NCBI RefSeq assembly: GCF_900185015.1
Contig: NZ_FXYD01000001.1
Coordinates: forward strand, 806,001-870,000
Source of the DNA: Octadecabacter ascidiaceicola
GTDB lineage: Bacteria; Pseudomonadota; Alphaproteobacteria; Rhodobacterales; Rhodobacteraceae
Direction of reading: 5' to 3'
Length of the DNA: 64,000 nt
Below the pieces are notes generated by a model. The model was not told the DNA's origin. It saw only the letters and a program-made list of their open reading frames with translations, and did no database searches. Position numbers and translations under genes: made by a program. The stretch's first letter is position 1. Every line of letters begins with the position of its first letter. Of the stretch, positions 36,023 through 45,630 are shown one piece after another.

Positions 36023-36813
36023 CAACAACCCTGCGCATTCTTGGCTGCGGATCATCCGGCGGGGTTCCACGCCTTGGCGGGCATTGGGGCGAATGCGACC
36101 CAAGCAACCCCAAGAACACCCGCAAACGTTGTTCATTACTGGTGACGCGCACGACCGACACCGGAACCACCCGCGTTCTGATCGACACGTCACCAGACCT
36201 GCGCCAACAGTTGTTGGACGCCGAGGTCGGTGAATTGGACGCATTGATCTACACACACGCCCACGCCGATCACGTCCACGGCCTCGATGACATCCGCATG
36301 GTCGTCTACAACATGCGCCAACGCCTTCAGGTTTGGGCCGATGGTGATACGGGAAACCAGCTATTGGCGCGATTTGGTTATGCGTTTGTACAGCCCAAGG
36401 GCTCTAGCTACCCACCGATATGCGATCTCAACACAATCAATGGCGATGTTACGATTGAGGGTGCGGGTGGCCCGATCACACTCTCACCTTTTGAGGTCGA
36501 ACATGGTAGTATCGATGCTCTAGGTTTCCGCATAGGCAATGCTGCATACCTGCCCGATGTATCAGATATTCCTGATGCTGTCTGGCCAACGCTGGAAAAT
36601 CTTGATCTGTGGATCGTAGATGCTCTACGTCGAGACCCGCACCCGACCCACGCGCATCTTGCCAAGACGCTTGAATGGATCGACCGCGTAAAACCGAAAC
36701 GCGCTGTGCTGACAAACATGCATATTGATCTGGATTATGAGACGCTCAAGGCGGAGACCGCCGACCACATCCAACCTGCCTTTGACGGGTTGGAACTGAC
36801 ACTTACCGAGTAA
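36019..36813 (+). CDS. MBL-fold metallo-hydrolase, PhnP-like
   Basis: A 264-residue metallo-beta-lactamase fold enzyme. The metal site is H80-x-H82-x-D84-H85 in YTHAHADHVHGLDD, with further histidines near residues 160 and 235. The N-terminus GCGSSGGVPRLGG, with cysteines nearby, and the fold order resemble PhnP phosphodiesterases, which act on cyclic phosphates. No phosphonate genes are near, so a general cyclic-phosphate or RNA-fragment hydrolase is equally possible. The ATG overlaps the tatD stop. Confidence 0.88.
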   Translation: MTTTLRILGCGSSGGVPRLGGHWGECDPSNPKNTRKRCSLLVTRTTDTGTTRVLIDTSPDLRQQLLDAEVGELDALIYTHAHADHVHGLDDIRMVVYNMRQRLQVWADGDTGNQLLARFGYAFVQPKGSSYPPICDLNTINGDVTIEGAGGPITLSPFEVEHGSIDALGFRIGNAAYLPDVSDIPDAVWPTLENLDLWIVDALRRDPHPTHAHLAKTLEWIDRVKPKRAVLTNMHIDLDYETLKAETADHIQPAFDGLELTLTE

Positions 36814-36817
36814 CGAA

Positions 36818-37747
36818 ATGCTGAGCATCCTCACCGTCGTCCTACCGGTCTTCTTTGTTATCGGGTTTGGATATCTGGCGGTTTGGCGCGGGTTCTTTAC
36901 TGACATAGCTGTCGACGGGCTGATGAAGTTCGCACAAAACTTCGCAATTCCATGTCTCTTGTTCAGCGCTATTTCAACGCTAGATTTGCAACAGAACTTC
37001 GATGTCCCGCTCCTGTTCAGTTTCTATTCCGGCGTGGTCGCGGCATTTTCCGTCGGCTTGCTCGGTGCGCGGCTCTTTTTCTCGCGCTCTTGGGAAGACA
37101 GCGTTGCAATCGGGTTTTGTTGCTTGTTTTCAAACTCTTTGCTGCTTGGTTTGCCAATCACAGAACGGGCCTATGGTTCGGACGCTTTGCTGGGCAACTA
37201 CGCAATCATCGCGATCCATGCACCATTTGGTTACCTGCTCGGCATTACCGCAATGGAATTTGCTCGCGCAAAAGGGACAGCACTGCGTCACCTACCAACC
37301 AAAGTCGTCAAAGCGATGTTCTCAAATGCGTTGGTTCTCGCGATTGGGCTTGGTTTTGTCGTCAACTTGGGCGGCATCCCACTGCCCGAAGTCTTAACCG
37401 ACGCAATCGGTTTGATGGCACGGGCCGCTCTACCCGCTGCCTTGTTCGGTTTGGGTGGCGTGCTGTTTCGCTACCGACCGGAAGGCGATTTACGCACGAT
37501 TTTGTTTGTCTGCACGGTTTCCCTTTGCCTTCACCCGATCATCGTCTGGACCCTAGGGTCAGCGATCGGCCTCTCCACTGAGGCTTTCCGCTCAGCAGTC
37601 CTGACGGCGTCTGTTGCGCCGGGAATCAATGCCTATGTGTTTGCAAACATGTATGGAACCGCGAAACGTGTCGCCGCTTCTGCGGTTCTAATCGGCACAG
37701 CTTTGTCGGTTCTGACAACTGCACTATGGATCAGCGTTCTGCCGTAA
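36818..37747 (+). CDS. AEC-family transporter (auxin efflux carrier type)
   Basis: A 309-residue membrane protein with about ten helices and the two-part symmetry of the AEC family. The family NFAIPCLLFSAIS element is near residue 42 and the conserved SVAPGINAYVFANMYG segment near residue 265. Bacterial members export or import carboxylates such as malonate or malate; the substrate here is unknown. It follows the MBL-fold gene by 4 bp and ends the operon, 68 bp before a tRNA-Leu gene on the other strand. Confidence 0.88.
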   Translation: MLSILTVVLPVFFVIGFGYLAVWRGFFTDIAVDGLMKFAQNFAIPCLLFSAISTLDLQQNFDVPLLFSFYSGVVAAFSVGLLGARLFFSRSWEDSVAIGFCCLFSNSLLLGLPITERAYGSDALLGNYAIIAIHAPFGYLLGITAMEFARAKGTALRHLPTKVVKAMFSNALVLAIGLGFVVNLGGIPLPEVLTDAIGLMARAALPAALFGLGGVLFRYRPEGDLRTILFVCTVSLCLHPIIVWTLGSAIGLSTEAFRSAVLTASVAPGINAYVFANMYGTAKRVAASAVLIGTALSVLTTALWISVLP

Positions 37748-37815
37748 GGCGAACCTAAATTACATCAATTTCATAGGGAACTAATCGCTTTAGTTACCTT
37801 CCCTTAGATAGGAGG

Positions 37816-37902
37816 TGGTGCGGTCGGGGGGACTCGAACCCCCACGAGTGTTACCTCACAGCGACCTCAACGCTGCGCGTCTACCAATTCCGCCACGACC
37901 GC
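37816..37902 (-). tRNA. tRNA-Leu (GAG)
   Basis: An 87-nt minus-strand gene with encoded CCA. Acceptor GCGGTCG pairs with CGACCGC, the D arm has GGCGGAATTGGTAGAC, and the anticodon stem CAGCG/CGCTG holds the loop TTGAGGT with anticodon GAG. The long variable arm is as expected for leucine. The T arm is GGGGGTTCGAGTCCCCC. Confidence 0.97.
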
Positions 37903-37971
37903 AGGTCTTTAAGCGTGAGAGGCATTTAGCGGCGGAATGCCGACTTCTCAAGCGCAAAATGCCTGCGATAG

Positions 37972-38487
37972 TTAGGAAATCTTCCGGGCCGCGCCAATGT
38001 CCCAAAATACCTGCGTGTTTCGCCCCCTTAAGGCACGCGCGAGAAGCGCTGCGGCCCCAAGAGAAATAACGACCCATCCCAGTTGGTCCTGCCCGCCGAA
38101 CGCGATTTCGTTGATACGACGATCGGGCAAGAAATTGGCTAATCCCGCAATCAGCAATCCGTACCAATACAAAGCACGGAACGTTGCAAGATGTGTCTTG
38201 ATGTCCCCCATCCGCGCAGAAGAAATACCGCGCCACAAGGACCACAGCGTCAACAACGCCAGCCCATGCAGCGGGCTAAAAGGTCCGATGACCGCAAAAC
38301 TATGTATCCAGAATGACGACAGCGCCACAGATGCCATCGCGACAACCCAGACATAGCCAAGCACCTTGTGAACCATGTCGCGCCTGCGCCGATACATCGG
38401 AACAGGTCCAAGTGTAACGGCCACCAAAGCAGAAGCGACATGGATTTGAAGATAAACAGGAGCAGACAAAATTGGATCAAGCGACAT
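37972..38487 (-). CDS. DUF2306-like membrane protein
   Basis: A 171-residue protein with four hydrophobic segments (about 10-30, 45-68, 73-90 and 130-155). HVASALVAVTLGPVPMYRRR followed by HKVLGYVWVVAMASVALSSF is the DUF2306 pattern of conserved histidines on membrane helices, which could suggest heme or metal binding. The start at 38487 is the first to give that pattern; upstream codons in frame would add 50 unrelated residues. Function unknown. Confidence 0.75.
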   Translation of the reverse strand: MSLDPILSAPVYLQIHVASALVAVTLGPVPMYRRRRDMVHKVLGYVWVVAMASVALSSFWIHSFAVIGPFSPLHGLALLTLWSLWRGISSARMGDIKTHLATFRALYWYGLLIAGLANFLPDRRINEIAFGGQDQLGWVVISLGAAALLARALRGRNTQVFWDIGAARKIS

Positions 38488-38589
38488 CGGGTAGCCTTTC
38501 ACGTTGGCGTTCGGTTTCGAATTGCATATGTCTTGGGCCATGATGAGAAAGACCCCAACACGCACTATGGCCAACGGCGGACCTAGATC

Positions 38590-39363
38590 GTGAAAGACAC
38601 CGCACCGCAGTCCGCGCTTCGTGAATGGCGGAGCCATATGGTCGAACCGACACGCGTTGCGAGTTTTCTGGGCGCGTCCTTAATTTTGGCAATCGTTGGG
38701 CCGTTTGAAACGGATACCGCTATGCTTGCCCTGCCCCGATTTGCCTATTGGGGTATAATCGTCGTGTTGTGCTACAGCGTTGGCTACTTCGGAAATATCT
38801 ACGCGGACCATCTTGCAGGACCACGCGCCGGTCTACTTCGGCGCCTATTCGTTGCAGTGCCACTCACGGCGATTGGCGTTCTGGCAGTTGTATACATTTT
38901 GAATGGGCTGGCGCTTAACTACTGGGCAACAGGACGAGAGCTGGTCGTCATCGCTTCGAACGTCATTGTGATTTCAGCCATCATCACAGCGGTTTTTTAC
39001 GTTGCAAACAGCCACAATGCTAAAACGGAAATCCCCGCCAGCGGCCCATCACTGCAAGACCGCATCCCATTTGACAAACGTGGTTCACTCATCTCGGTTA
39101 GCGTAGAAGACCATTATGTGAGGGTCAGAACGACCAAAGGGGAAGAGATGATACTGATGCGCCTTGCCGATGCCATGCGTGAGGTGGGCGACACGCCGGG
39201 CCTTCAGGTACATCGGTCCCACTGGATCGCGCTGGATCAGGTTACTTCAGTCGCCCGTAAAGGTGACGGTGCTGTCTTATCGATGTCCCAAGGCCCTGAC
39301 ATACCTGTCAGTCGTGCGAATATATCGAAAATCAAGGAGGCGGGGTTGTTGCCTCGAACCTGA
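38590..39363 (+). CDS. LytTR-domain membrane-bound transcriptional regulator
   Basis: A 257-residue protein with four transmembrane segments (about 24-45, 52-70, 85-110 and 118-138) joined to a C-terminal LytTR DNA-binding domain (~155-250: ISVSVEDHYVRVRTTKGEE and HRSHWIALDQV). Proteins with this build bind DNA at the membrane and typically control virulence, bacteriocin or exopolysaccharide genes. There is no receiver domain. Its target genes are unknown. It ends immediately before lipB with no gap. Confidence 0.88.
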   Translation: MKDTAPQSALREWRSHMVEPTRVASFLGASLILAIVGPFETDTAMLALPRFAYWGIIVVLCYSVGYFGNIYADHLAGPRAGLLRRLFVAVPLTAIGVLAVVYILNGLALNYWATGRELVVIASNVIVISAIITAVFYVANSHNAKTEIPASGPSLQDRIPFDKRGSLISVSVEDHYVRVRTTKGEEMILMRLADAMREVGDTPGLQVHRSHWIALDQVTSVARKGDGAVLSMSQGPDIPVSRANISKIKEAGLLPRT

Positions 39364-40020
39364 ATGGTTGAATGGATTACCACAGACGGGCTTACGGACT
39401 ACGCAACCGCCGAAGCATTCATGGAAGAACGTGCCGGCGCAATTTATCGCGGTCAGGCTGACGAGTGCATTTGGCTGCTTGAGCATCCACCACTTTATAC
39501 GGCCGGCACCTCTGCCAAACCCGATGATTTGGTGGAACCAGATCGCTTTCCCGTCCATACGACAAAACGTGGCGGCCAGTACACCTATCACGGCCCGGGG
39601 CAGCGGATCGCATATGTCATGCTCGACGTGGGCAAACGTGGCCATGATGTCCGCCGCTTTGTTCAAGACCTCGAAAACTGGGTGATCGCGACGCTGGCAG
39701 AGTTCAACGTAAAGGGTGAAATCCGTGAAGGTCGTGTTGGGGTTTGGGTGCAGCGCGACGACAAACCGCTGAACGCACTCGGCCAGCCTCCCGAAGACAA
39801 GATAGCCGCCCTTGGCATTCGTTTACGCAAATGGATCAGCTTTCACGGGATCAGCATAAACGTGGAACCCGACCTCAGCCATTTCAACGGCATCGTTCCG
39901 TGTGGAATTACCGAACATGGCGTCACATCGCTCGTGGATCTGGGGCTGCCAGTTACAATGAACGATGTCGACGTTGCCTTGCAAAAAACGTTCGAGGGCA
40001 GCGTAACACCACGCAGCTAA
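39364..40020 (+). CDS. lipB: Octanoyl-[acyl carrier protein]-protein transferase
   Basis: Moves octanoate from ACP to lipoyl domains, the first step of lipoate synthesis. The 218-residue sequence shows [12 protein letters not shown] near 69-80, the catalytic lysine K146 in [13 protein letters not shown] and the acyl-thioester cysteine C180 in GIVPCGI. Length is normal. Translation starts directly after the LytTR gene stop. Confidence 0.96.
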   Translation: MVEWITTDGLTDYATAEAFMEERAGAIYRGQADECIWLLEHPPLYTAGTSAKPDDLVEPDRFPVHTTKRGGQYTYHGPGQRIAYVMLDVGKRGHDVRRFVQDLENWVIATLAEFNVKGEIREGRVGVWVQRDDKPLNALGQPPEDKIAALGIRLRKWISFHGISINVEPDLSHFNGIVPCGITEHGVTSLVDLGLPVTMNDVDVALQKTFEGSVTPRS

Positions 40021-40029
40021 CCCGCCAAA

Positions 40030-40062
40030 CCGTCACAAAACTTCTATCAAACCGTCACATAG
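40030..40062. promoter_or_regulatory. Pho-box-like triple 11-bp repeat upstream of phoX
   Basis: Three 11-bp units, at 40030-40040 (CCGTCAC then AAAA), 40041-40051 (CTTCTAT then CAAA) and 40052-40062 (CCGTCAC then ATAG), end 67 bp before the phoX start. PhoB binds direct repeats of CTGTCAT with 4-bp A/T-rich spacers, and units one and three fit with two changes. The neighbouring gene is a known Pho regulon type. Confidence 0.6.
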
Positions 40063-40129
40063 TTGAATCCAGTCCAATCCAACTTGCGCCTCGGAAATGC
40101 TTCCGAACTTCGAACGCAAGGAACGTGAA

Positions 40130-42007
40130 ATGACTGATATCGACACAACCGAGCTATCCTGGGACGACTGGGACGAGCTGAAATCCCCCCGCCCTGACAC
40201 AAATGACTTTGATACCGTTGTAGAACGCGCCATTTCGCGCCGCGGCTTCCTTGGTGGCGCGCTGGCGTTCGGCTCTGGCGCGGTTGCTATGGGCACAGGT
40301 CTGTTGTCCTCAACGGCTGTTAAGGCGGCAGGCAACGCATTCGACTTCACCCCCATCGACGTTGCGACAGATTTCGATATCCACGTGCCTGAAGGCTACC
40401 AATGGAAACCTCTGGTCCGCTGGGGTGACGCGCTTTTCTCTGATGCCAATGGCGCCTATTCCGCTGAAACAGGTGTAGACCTCGCCATGTCCGAGCGTGT
40501 GTTCGGCGAAAACACCGACGGGATGGAATTGTTCGAAGTGAACGGCAAAGAAGTCATTGCTGTGAATTCCGAGTACGTGAACCCGAAGATCAACCTGCCC
40601 TCTGATGCAGATGGCACGCCACGCACCGCCGACGAAGTGAAACTGCTGCAAAACCTGCAAGGCGTGACGGTGATGGAAGTCGCAGCCAGCAACGAAGGTT
40701 ACCGGATCGTGCAGGACAGCCCGTTGAACCGCCGAATCCACCACAACACTCAGATGACGATGGACGGCCCTGCTGCCGGTTCGCTGCTCGTTCAAACGAC
40801 AGCTGATCCTGAAGGCATGTCCCCTATCGGCACAATGAACAACTGTGGTTCGGGCCGCACGCTCTGGGGTACCTATTTGACCTGCGAAGAAAACTTTAAC
40901 GGTTATTTCGGCGCAACGGGCGAAGAGCCTGCGAGTGCTGGCAATGAACGCTACGGTATCGGTGCAGAAGGCCGTTACGCCTACGAAAAGTTCGACGCCC
41001 GTTTCGACATCGCGAACGAGCCAAACGAACCGCACCGCCACGGCTGGATCACCGAGATCGACCCATCCGACCCCAACAGCACACCCGTCAAACACACCGC
41101 CCTTGGCCGTTTCAAGCACGAGAACGCGGCGATGGTTCAAGCCACCGATGGCCGCGTGGTTGTCTATATGGGTGATGATGAGCGCGGCGAGTTCCTGTAT
41201 CGCTACGTCTCCAACGGCACCTACACAGAAGGCGGCGACACAAGCGCGCTGTTGTCTGACGGTGTGCTTTCGGTTGCCAAGTTCAACGACGACCAGACGG
41301 GTGAATGGCTTGATCTCACACCAGAAACTACCGGCATGTCCGCTGAGGAAATCCTCGTATTCGCCCGCATGGCTGGGTCTGCTGTTGGCGCCACAACCAT
41401 GGATCGTCCTGAGTGGGTTGCCGTGAACCCGACCCGCGTCGAAGCCTATTGCGCCCTGACCAATAACAAAAACCGCGGTGTGAAGGCGAACGCTGGGGGT
41501 GACGAAACCCCAGTGGGCGGCCCCAACCCGCGTGAAACAAACCGCTACGGCCAGATCGTACGCTGGACACCTGTGGATGAAGATCATACAGCATCAACCT
41601 TCGCTTGGGACCTCTATGTTATGGCCGGAAACCCTACCGTCTACGACAACGAATATGGGGGCTCCGAGAACATCACCGAAGGCAATATGTTCAACTCACC
41701 GGACGGCATGATCTTTGACACCAAGGGCATGCTCTGGATCCAGACTGACGGCGATTACAAGAACGAGGGCGATTTTGAGGGCATGGGCAACAATCAGATG
41801 TTGGTTGGCGACACCCAAACCGGAGAGATCGCGCGGTTCCTGACTGCGCCTTACGGTGCCGAAGTCACTGGCCTGTGCTGGTCGGCGGACCTCAAGACAA
41901 TGTTCGTCGGCATTCAGCACCCTGGCGGCTCTTGGCCGGACGGGGAAGGCAAACCACGTTCTTCCGTCATTTCGGTGTGGCGCGAAGACGGCCAGACCAT
42001 CGGCTAA
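40130..42007 (+). CDS. phoX: Tat-exported PhoX-type phosphatase (DUF839)
   Basis: A 625-residue calcium/iron-dependent alkaline phosphatase of the PhoX family, common in marine bacteria that scavenge organic phosphate. A long acidic N-terminus leads to a twin-arginine signal SRRGFLGG at 36-43 followed by a hydrophobic run ending near VKA. The mature enzyme has the family elements NNCGSGRTLWGTYLTCEENF, GRFKHENAAM, YMGDDERGEFLYRYVS and DGMIFDTKGMLWIQTDG, the propeller blades that hold the metal cluster. The start at 40130 has AAGGAACG before it; an earlier frame codon adds 11 residues. A strong terminator follows. Confidence 0.93.
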   Translation: MTDIDTTELSWDDWDELKSPRPDTNDFDTVVERAISRRGFLGGALAFGSGAVAMGTGLLSSTAVKAAGNAFDFTPIDVATDFDIHVPEGYQWKPLVRWGDALFSDANGAYSAETGVDLAMSERVFGENTDGMELFEVNGKEVIAVNSEYVNPKINLPSDADGTPRTADEVKLLQNLQGVTVMEVAASNEGYRIVQDSPLNRRIHHNTQMTMDGPAAGSLLVQTTADPEGMSPIGTMNNCGSGRTLWGTYLTCEENFNGYFGATGEEPASAGNERYGIGAEGRYAYEKFDARFDIANEPNEPHRHGWITEIDPSDPNSTPVKHTALGRFKHENAAMVQATDGRVVVYMGDDERGEFLYRYVSNGTYTEGGDTSALLSDGVLSVAKFNDDQTGEWLDLTPETTGMSAEEILVFARMAGSAVGATTMDRPEWVAVNPTRVEAYCALTNNKNRGVKANAGGDETPVGGPNPRETNRYGQIVRWTPVDEDHTASTFAWDLYVMAGNPTVYDNEYGGSENITEGNMFNSPDGMIFDTKGMLWIQTDGDYKNEGDFEGMGNNQMLVGDTQTGEIARFLTAPYGAEVTGLCWSADLKTMFVGIQHPGGSWPDGEGKPRSSVISVWREDGQTIG

Positions 42008-42030
42008 GACACCGTCCCATCACGAGCGAG

Positions 42031-42059
42031 GCCGCAGGACAACCCTGCGGCTTCTTTTG
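42031..42059 (+). terminator. Rho-independent terminator after phoX
   Basis: A perfect 8-bp stem, GCCGCAGG with CCTGCGGC, and a 5-base loop are followed by TTCTTTT. It lies 24 bp after the phoX stop. Confidence 0.85.
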
Positions 42060-42095
42060 TTGTGTGCGACGGACACCAACCAAACCTTCAACGGT

Positions 42096-42109
42096 TTGAC
42101 CTAAATCAA
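42096..42109. promoter_or_regulatory. FNR/FnrL-like dyad TTGAC-N4-ATCAA upstream of ctaD
   Basis: The dyad TTGAC-CTAA-ATCAA departs from the FNR consensus TTGAT-N4-ATCAA at one base. It lies about 244 bp before ctaD and after the phoX terminator, so it would act on ctaD if real. The distance is long, and the match could be accidental. Confidence 0.35.
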
Positions 42110-42352
42110 GGGAATCACTCACGAAAAGGCGTTAGTTAACCACAGCCACATCGTGGCCAACCAACTATGTCGTGCGTCGCGAACCCTCCCCAATGCTCGC
42201 GGCGCCTGCATGACACAGACTGCGCCATTTTAACCCATGCCAATACAGGAATGGGTGGTTGTGCTGTAACCCTCTGCAATCTAAAACAAGACTAATTCTG
42301 GTCGGGCGAGTCTGTCTGCCCATTCGATTATTTAAAGCTAAGGGAACGCCAC

Positions 42353-44026
42353 ATGGTAGATGCAGCCGTCCACGACCATGGGCATGAAGATAACCGCGGG
42401 TTCTTTACCCGTTGGTTCATGTCCACCAACCACAAAGACATCGGTATTCTGTACCTGTTCGTAGCCGGCTTTGTCGGGTTCTTGTCTGTATGCTTTACGG
42501 TTTACATGCGCATGGAACTGATGAACCCCGGTGTTCAATACATGTGTATGGAAGGCGCGCGTCTGTTCCCTGCGGCGCTCGACGAATGTACACCTAACGG
42601 CCATCTCTGGAACGTGATGATCACGTACCACGGTGTGCTGATGATGTTCTTTGTCGTTATTCCTGCGCTTTTCGGCGGCTTTGGTAACTACTTCATGCCA
42701 CTGCAAATCGGCGCGCCTGACATGGCATTCCCGCGTTTGAACAACCTGTCTTTCTGGCTGTTCTGTACCGGTGTTGCGCTTGGTGTTTCTTCCCTGCTTG
42801 CACCAGGTGGTAACGGTCAGCTCGGCTCTGGCGTTGGTTGGGTTCTGTACCCACCGCTTTCCACAACTGAAACAGGCATCTCAATGGACCTCGCGATCTT
42901 CGCGGTTCACGTATCCGGTGCCTCTTCTATCCTTGGCGCGATCAACATGATCACCACGTTCCTGAACATGCGCGCCCCTGGCATGACGCTGCACAAAGTG
43001 CCGCTCTTTGCTTGGTCGATCTTCGTTACTGCATGGTTGATCCTTCTGGCTCTGCCTGTTCTGGCTGGCGCGATCACAATGCTTTTGATGGACCGTAACT
43101 TCGGCACGACCTTCTTTGACCCTGCTGGCGGCGGCGACCCTGTCCTTTACCAGCACATCTTGTGGTTCTTCGGTCACCCTGAAGTTTACATCATCGTCAT
43201 CCCTGCATTCGGCATCATCAGCCACATCGTTGCAACCTTCTCTAAGAAGCCGGTCTTTGGTTACCTGCCAATGGTCTACGCGATGGTTGCGATTGGCGTT
43301 CTGGGCTTCGTCGTCTGGGCGCACCACATGTACACCGTCGGTATGTCCCTGACACAGCAGTCCTACTTCATGCTGGCGACGATGGTTATTGCGGTCCCTA
43401 CCGGCGTTAAGATCTTCTCATGGATCGCGACAATGTGGGGCGGTTCTGTAACGTTCAAAACGCCAATGATGTGGGCGTTCGGGTTTTTGTTCCTGTTCAC
43501 CGTTGGTGGCGTGACCGGCATCGTGCTGTCACAGGCTGGCGTTGACCGGGCATACCACGACACATACTACGTTGTTGCACACTTCCACTATGTTATGTCG
43601 CTTGGTGCAGTGTTCGGTATTTTTGCGGGTATCTACTACTGGCTGCCAAAAATGGCAGGTCGCATGATCCCTGAATGGGCTGGCCACACGCACTTCTGGC
43701 TGATGTTCATCGGCGCGAACATCACGTTCTTCCCGCAGCACTTCCTTGGTCGTAACGGCATGCCGCGCCGCTACATCGACTACAACGAAGCGTTCGCAAC
43801 ATGGAACTACGTGTCCTCCATCGGTGCTTTCATCTCGTTTGCGTCCTTCGTGTTCTTCATCGTGATCTTGTTCAAGACACTGCTAAGCCCGAAAAACGCG
43901 ACAGAGAACAACCCGTGGGGCGAATTTGCTGATACGCTGGAATGGACATTGCCGTCCCCTCCACCGGAGCACACATTCGAAACACTTCCAAAGCAGTCTG
44001 ACTGGGATCACCAGCACGACCACTAA
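42353..44026 (+). CDS. ctaD: Cytochrome c oxidase subunit I, aa3 type
   Basis: A 557-residue, 12-helix heme-copper oxidase subunit that reduces oxygen to water and pumps protons. The copper-B site is HPEVY in [14 protein letters not shown], the HH pair is in [10 protein letters not shown], and the heme-ligand histidines lie in [19 protein letters not shown]. The acidic D-channel entry (near residue 130) and the K-channel residues are in their usual places. The gene stands alone here: subunits II and III are not adjacent, as in several Rhodobacteraceae. An excellent terminator follows. Confidence 0.96.
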   Translation: MVDAAVHDHGHEDNRGFFTRWFMSTNHKDIGILYLFVAGFVGFLSVCFTVYMRMELMNPGVQYMCMEGARLFPAALDECTPNGHLWNVMITYHGVLMMFFVVIPALFGGFGNYFMPLQIGAPDMAFPRLNNLSFWLFCTGVALGVSSLLAPGGNGQLGSGVGWVLYPPLSTTETGISMDLAIFAVHVSGASSILGAINMITTFLNMRAPGMTLHKVPLFAWSIFVTAWLILLALPVLAGAITMLLMDRNFGTTFFDPAGGGDPVLYQHILWFFGHPEVYIIVIPAFGIISHIVATFSKKPVFGYLPMVYAMVAIGVLGFVVWAHHMYTVGMSLTQQSYFMLATMVIAVPTGVKIFSWIATMWGGSVTFKTPMMWAFGFLFLFTVGGVTGIVLSQAGVDRAYHDTYYVVAHFHYVMSLGAVFGIFAGIYYWLPKMAGRMIPEWAGHTHFWLMFIGANITFFPQHFLGRNGMPRRYIDYNEAFATWNYVSSIGAFISFASFVFFIVILFKTLLSPKNATENNPWGEFADTLEWTLPSPPPEHTFETLPKQSDWDHQHDH

Positions 44027-44049
44027 GAACCACGGGGTTCAGAAATACG

Positions 44050-44080
44050 GGCCTCGGCGGAAACGCCGGGGCCTTTTCTT
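44050..44080 (+). terminator. Rho-independent terminator after ctaD
   Basis: A 10-bp GC-rich stem, GGCCTCGGCG with CGCCGGGGCC (one G-T pair), has a GAAA loop and is followed by TTTTCTT. It is 24 bp after the ctaD stop. Confidence 0.88.
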
Positions 44081-44186
44081 TGCAGCCAATCCGACGAGGC
44101 ATGATGTTTGTTTACTGGCCCTCCCTGATCTTGACCGCTGCCGCCCGCCCGATCCTGAGCTGGTGTCGCACGAGGGCTTCAACCTA

Positions 44187-44681
44187 ATGCCCTACGAATG
44201 GATAAAACCCAGCGGCCCGGATGCCCCTAACGCGGAACTCCATCTGTGGCCCTACCGATCCCTGTTACGCCGCGACTTCGTCGTGTTCATTTCTGCCACC
44301 GTCCTGCTGATCGTCGTGCCATTGCTCGCCGTCATCGGCTCCCCTGTGCTTTGGGGACTTCTTCCGTTCTTTATTATCGCAGTTGCTGGCATTTGGTACG
44401 CGCTGCAACGGTCCTACAAGGACGGTGAAATCCTCGAAGAGCTGCGCATCTGGCCCGACCGGATGAGCCTCGACCATATCCACCCACGCCACGGCACGAA
44501 GTCTTGGGAAGCAAATCCCTATTGGGTCCACGTCAAGATTGATCGCAAGAACGAGCGCATCGTGAACTACCTCACCCTCAAAGGCGCAAACCGTGAAGTT
44601 GAGCTTGGTCGTTTTCTGTCCGAAGACGAACGCGCCAGCCTCCATGATGACCTCACTCAGCGCCTTCGCGATCTAACGTAA
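44187..44681 (+). CDS. DUF2244 membrane protein
   Basis: A 164-residue protein with two adjacent transmembrane helices (about 29-50 and 53-72) followed by a soluble domain with the DUF2244 signature (LRIWPDRMSLDHIHPRHG, WEANPYWVHVKI, EVELGRFLS). Family members often sit near the cytochrome oxidase genes in alphaproteobacteria, as here. Function is unknown. The start at 44187 (MPYEWIKPSG) follows a GAGGG element; the long frame starting earlier overlaps the ctaD terminator and is not credible. Confidence 0.82.
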   Translation: MPYEWIKPSGPDAPNAELHLWPYRSLLRRDFVVFISATVLLIVVPLLAVIGSPVLWGLLPFFIIAVAGIWYALQRSYKDGEILEELRIWPDRMSLDHIHPRHGTKSWEANPYWVHVKIDRKNERIVNYLTLKGANREVELGRFLSEDERASLHDDLTQRLRDLT

Positions 44682-44733
44682 ATCGCGCACGTTTCGGGTC
44701 GCGCGCCAAATGTCATGTTGCTAGCGTCCAACC

Positions 44734-45630
44734 ATGAACACACAACGTACCATCACCACCCAAACATGGGTCGAACTGTTCCTTCTGGCCTTTCTTTGGG
44801 GCGGTAGTTTCCTCGCCATTCGTTTGGCCCTAAACGAGGTCCCCTTTGTTACCTCAGTCGCGCACCGTGTATTCTGGGCCGCGCTGATTCTATGGGGCTA
44901 CGTCGCGTTTCGCGGCCTTTCGATCCCCCGTGACCCGAAAATCTGGGCGGCATTGTTTGTTATGGGGCTGCTCAACAACGTCATTCCGTTTAGCCTTATG
45001 GCTTGGGGGCAGTTGTACATCCCTACCGGCCTAACATCGGTCTTCAATGCAGGCACAGCCATTTTTGGCGTTATCATTGCGGCGCTTATCCTCGCTGACG
45101 AACGCCTTACGACCCGCAAGGTTGTTGGCTCACTGATTGGGTTCTTTGGGGTGGCTACAGCGATTGGATTGGATTCGGTGCGCAACTTTGACATCACGTC
45201 TTTGGCGCAGCTGGCCGTTATCGGCGGCACGGTTTCCTATGCCTTCGCAGGCGTTTGGGCGCGCATCAACCTCAGTGACCTACCTCCACAAGTTGCGGCA
45301 GCGGGTATGCTAACAGGGTCGTCGATTGTAATGGTACCTACAGCTTTGCTGATCGACGGAGTACCATCGTTCGACCTTAGCCTTACAGCGGTTGGAGCAA
45401 TTGCATACTATGTGATCTTCGCTACAGCAGGTGCTTACTTGTTGTACTATCGCATTCTGGCGGCAGCAGGGTCTGCCAACACCATGATCGTCACGCTGCT
45501 CATTCCGCCTGTGTCGATCGTCCTTGGCGCATTGGTCCTCGACGAAAGCTTGTCACCAAACGTCTATGTTGGCCTCGCGCTCTTGGCACTTGGCCTCACG
45601 ATCCTCGACGGACGCTTGTTCAAACGCTAG
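44734..45630 (+). CDS. EamA/DMT-family transporter
   Basis: A 298-residue permease with ten predicted helices in two EamA repeats. Typical elements are AFLWGGSFLAIRLAL at the start, GQLYIPTGLTSVFNAG in the first half and LIPPVSIVLGALVLDESL near residue 250. Members export amino acids, nucleosides or other metabolites; the substrate is unknown. The gene is convergent with yqeY, and the two stops overlap by 4 bp. Confidence 0.9.
   Translation: MNTQRTITTQTWVELFLLAFLWGGSFLAIRLALNEVPFVTSVAHRVFWAALILWGYVAFRGLSIPRDPKIWAALFVMGLLNNVIPFSLMAWGQLYIPTGLTSVFNAGTAIFGVIIAALILADERLTTRKVVGSLIGFFGVATAIGLDSVRNFDITSLAQLAVIGGTVSYAFAGVWARINLSDLPPQVAAAGMLTGSSIVMVPTALLIDGVPSFDLSLTAVGAIAYYVIFATAGAYLLYYRILAAAGSANTMIVTLLIPPVSIVLGALVLDESLSPNVYVGLALLALGLTILDGRLFKR

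Larger units (their letters stand above)
42008..42352. other. Intergenic region between phoX and ctaD
   Basis: This 345-bp stretch carries the phoX terminator at its left, an FNR-like dyad near 42096, and the ctaD promoter and leader. No gene is visible in it. Confidence 0.6.

Noticed and set aside
43926-44186. An N-terminal extension of the DUF2244 frame into ctaD
   Set aside because: It crosses the ctaD terminator and has no family likeness; the start at 44187 is preferred.
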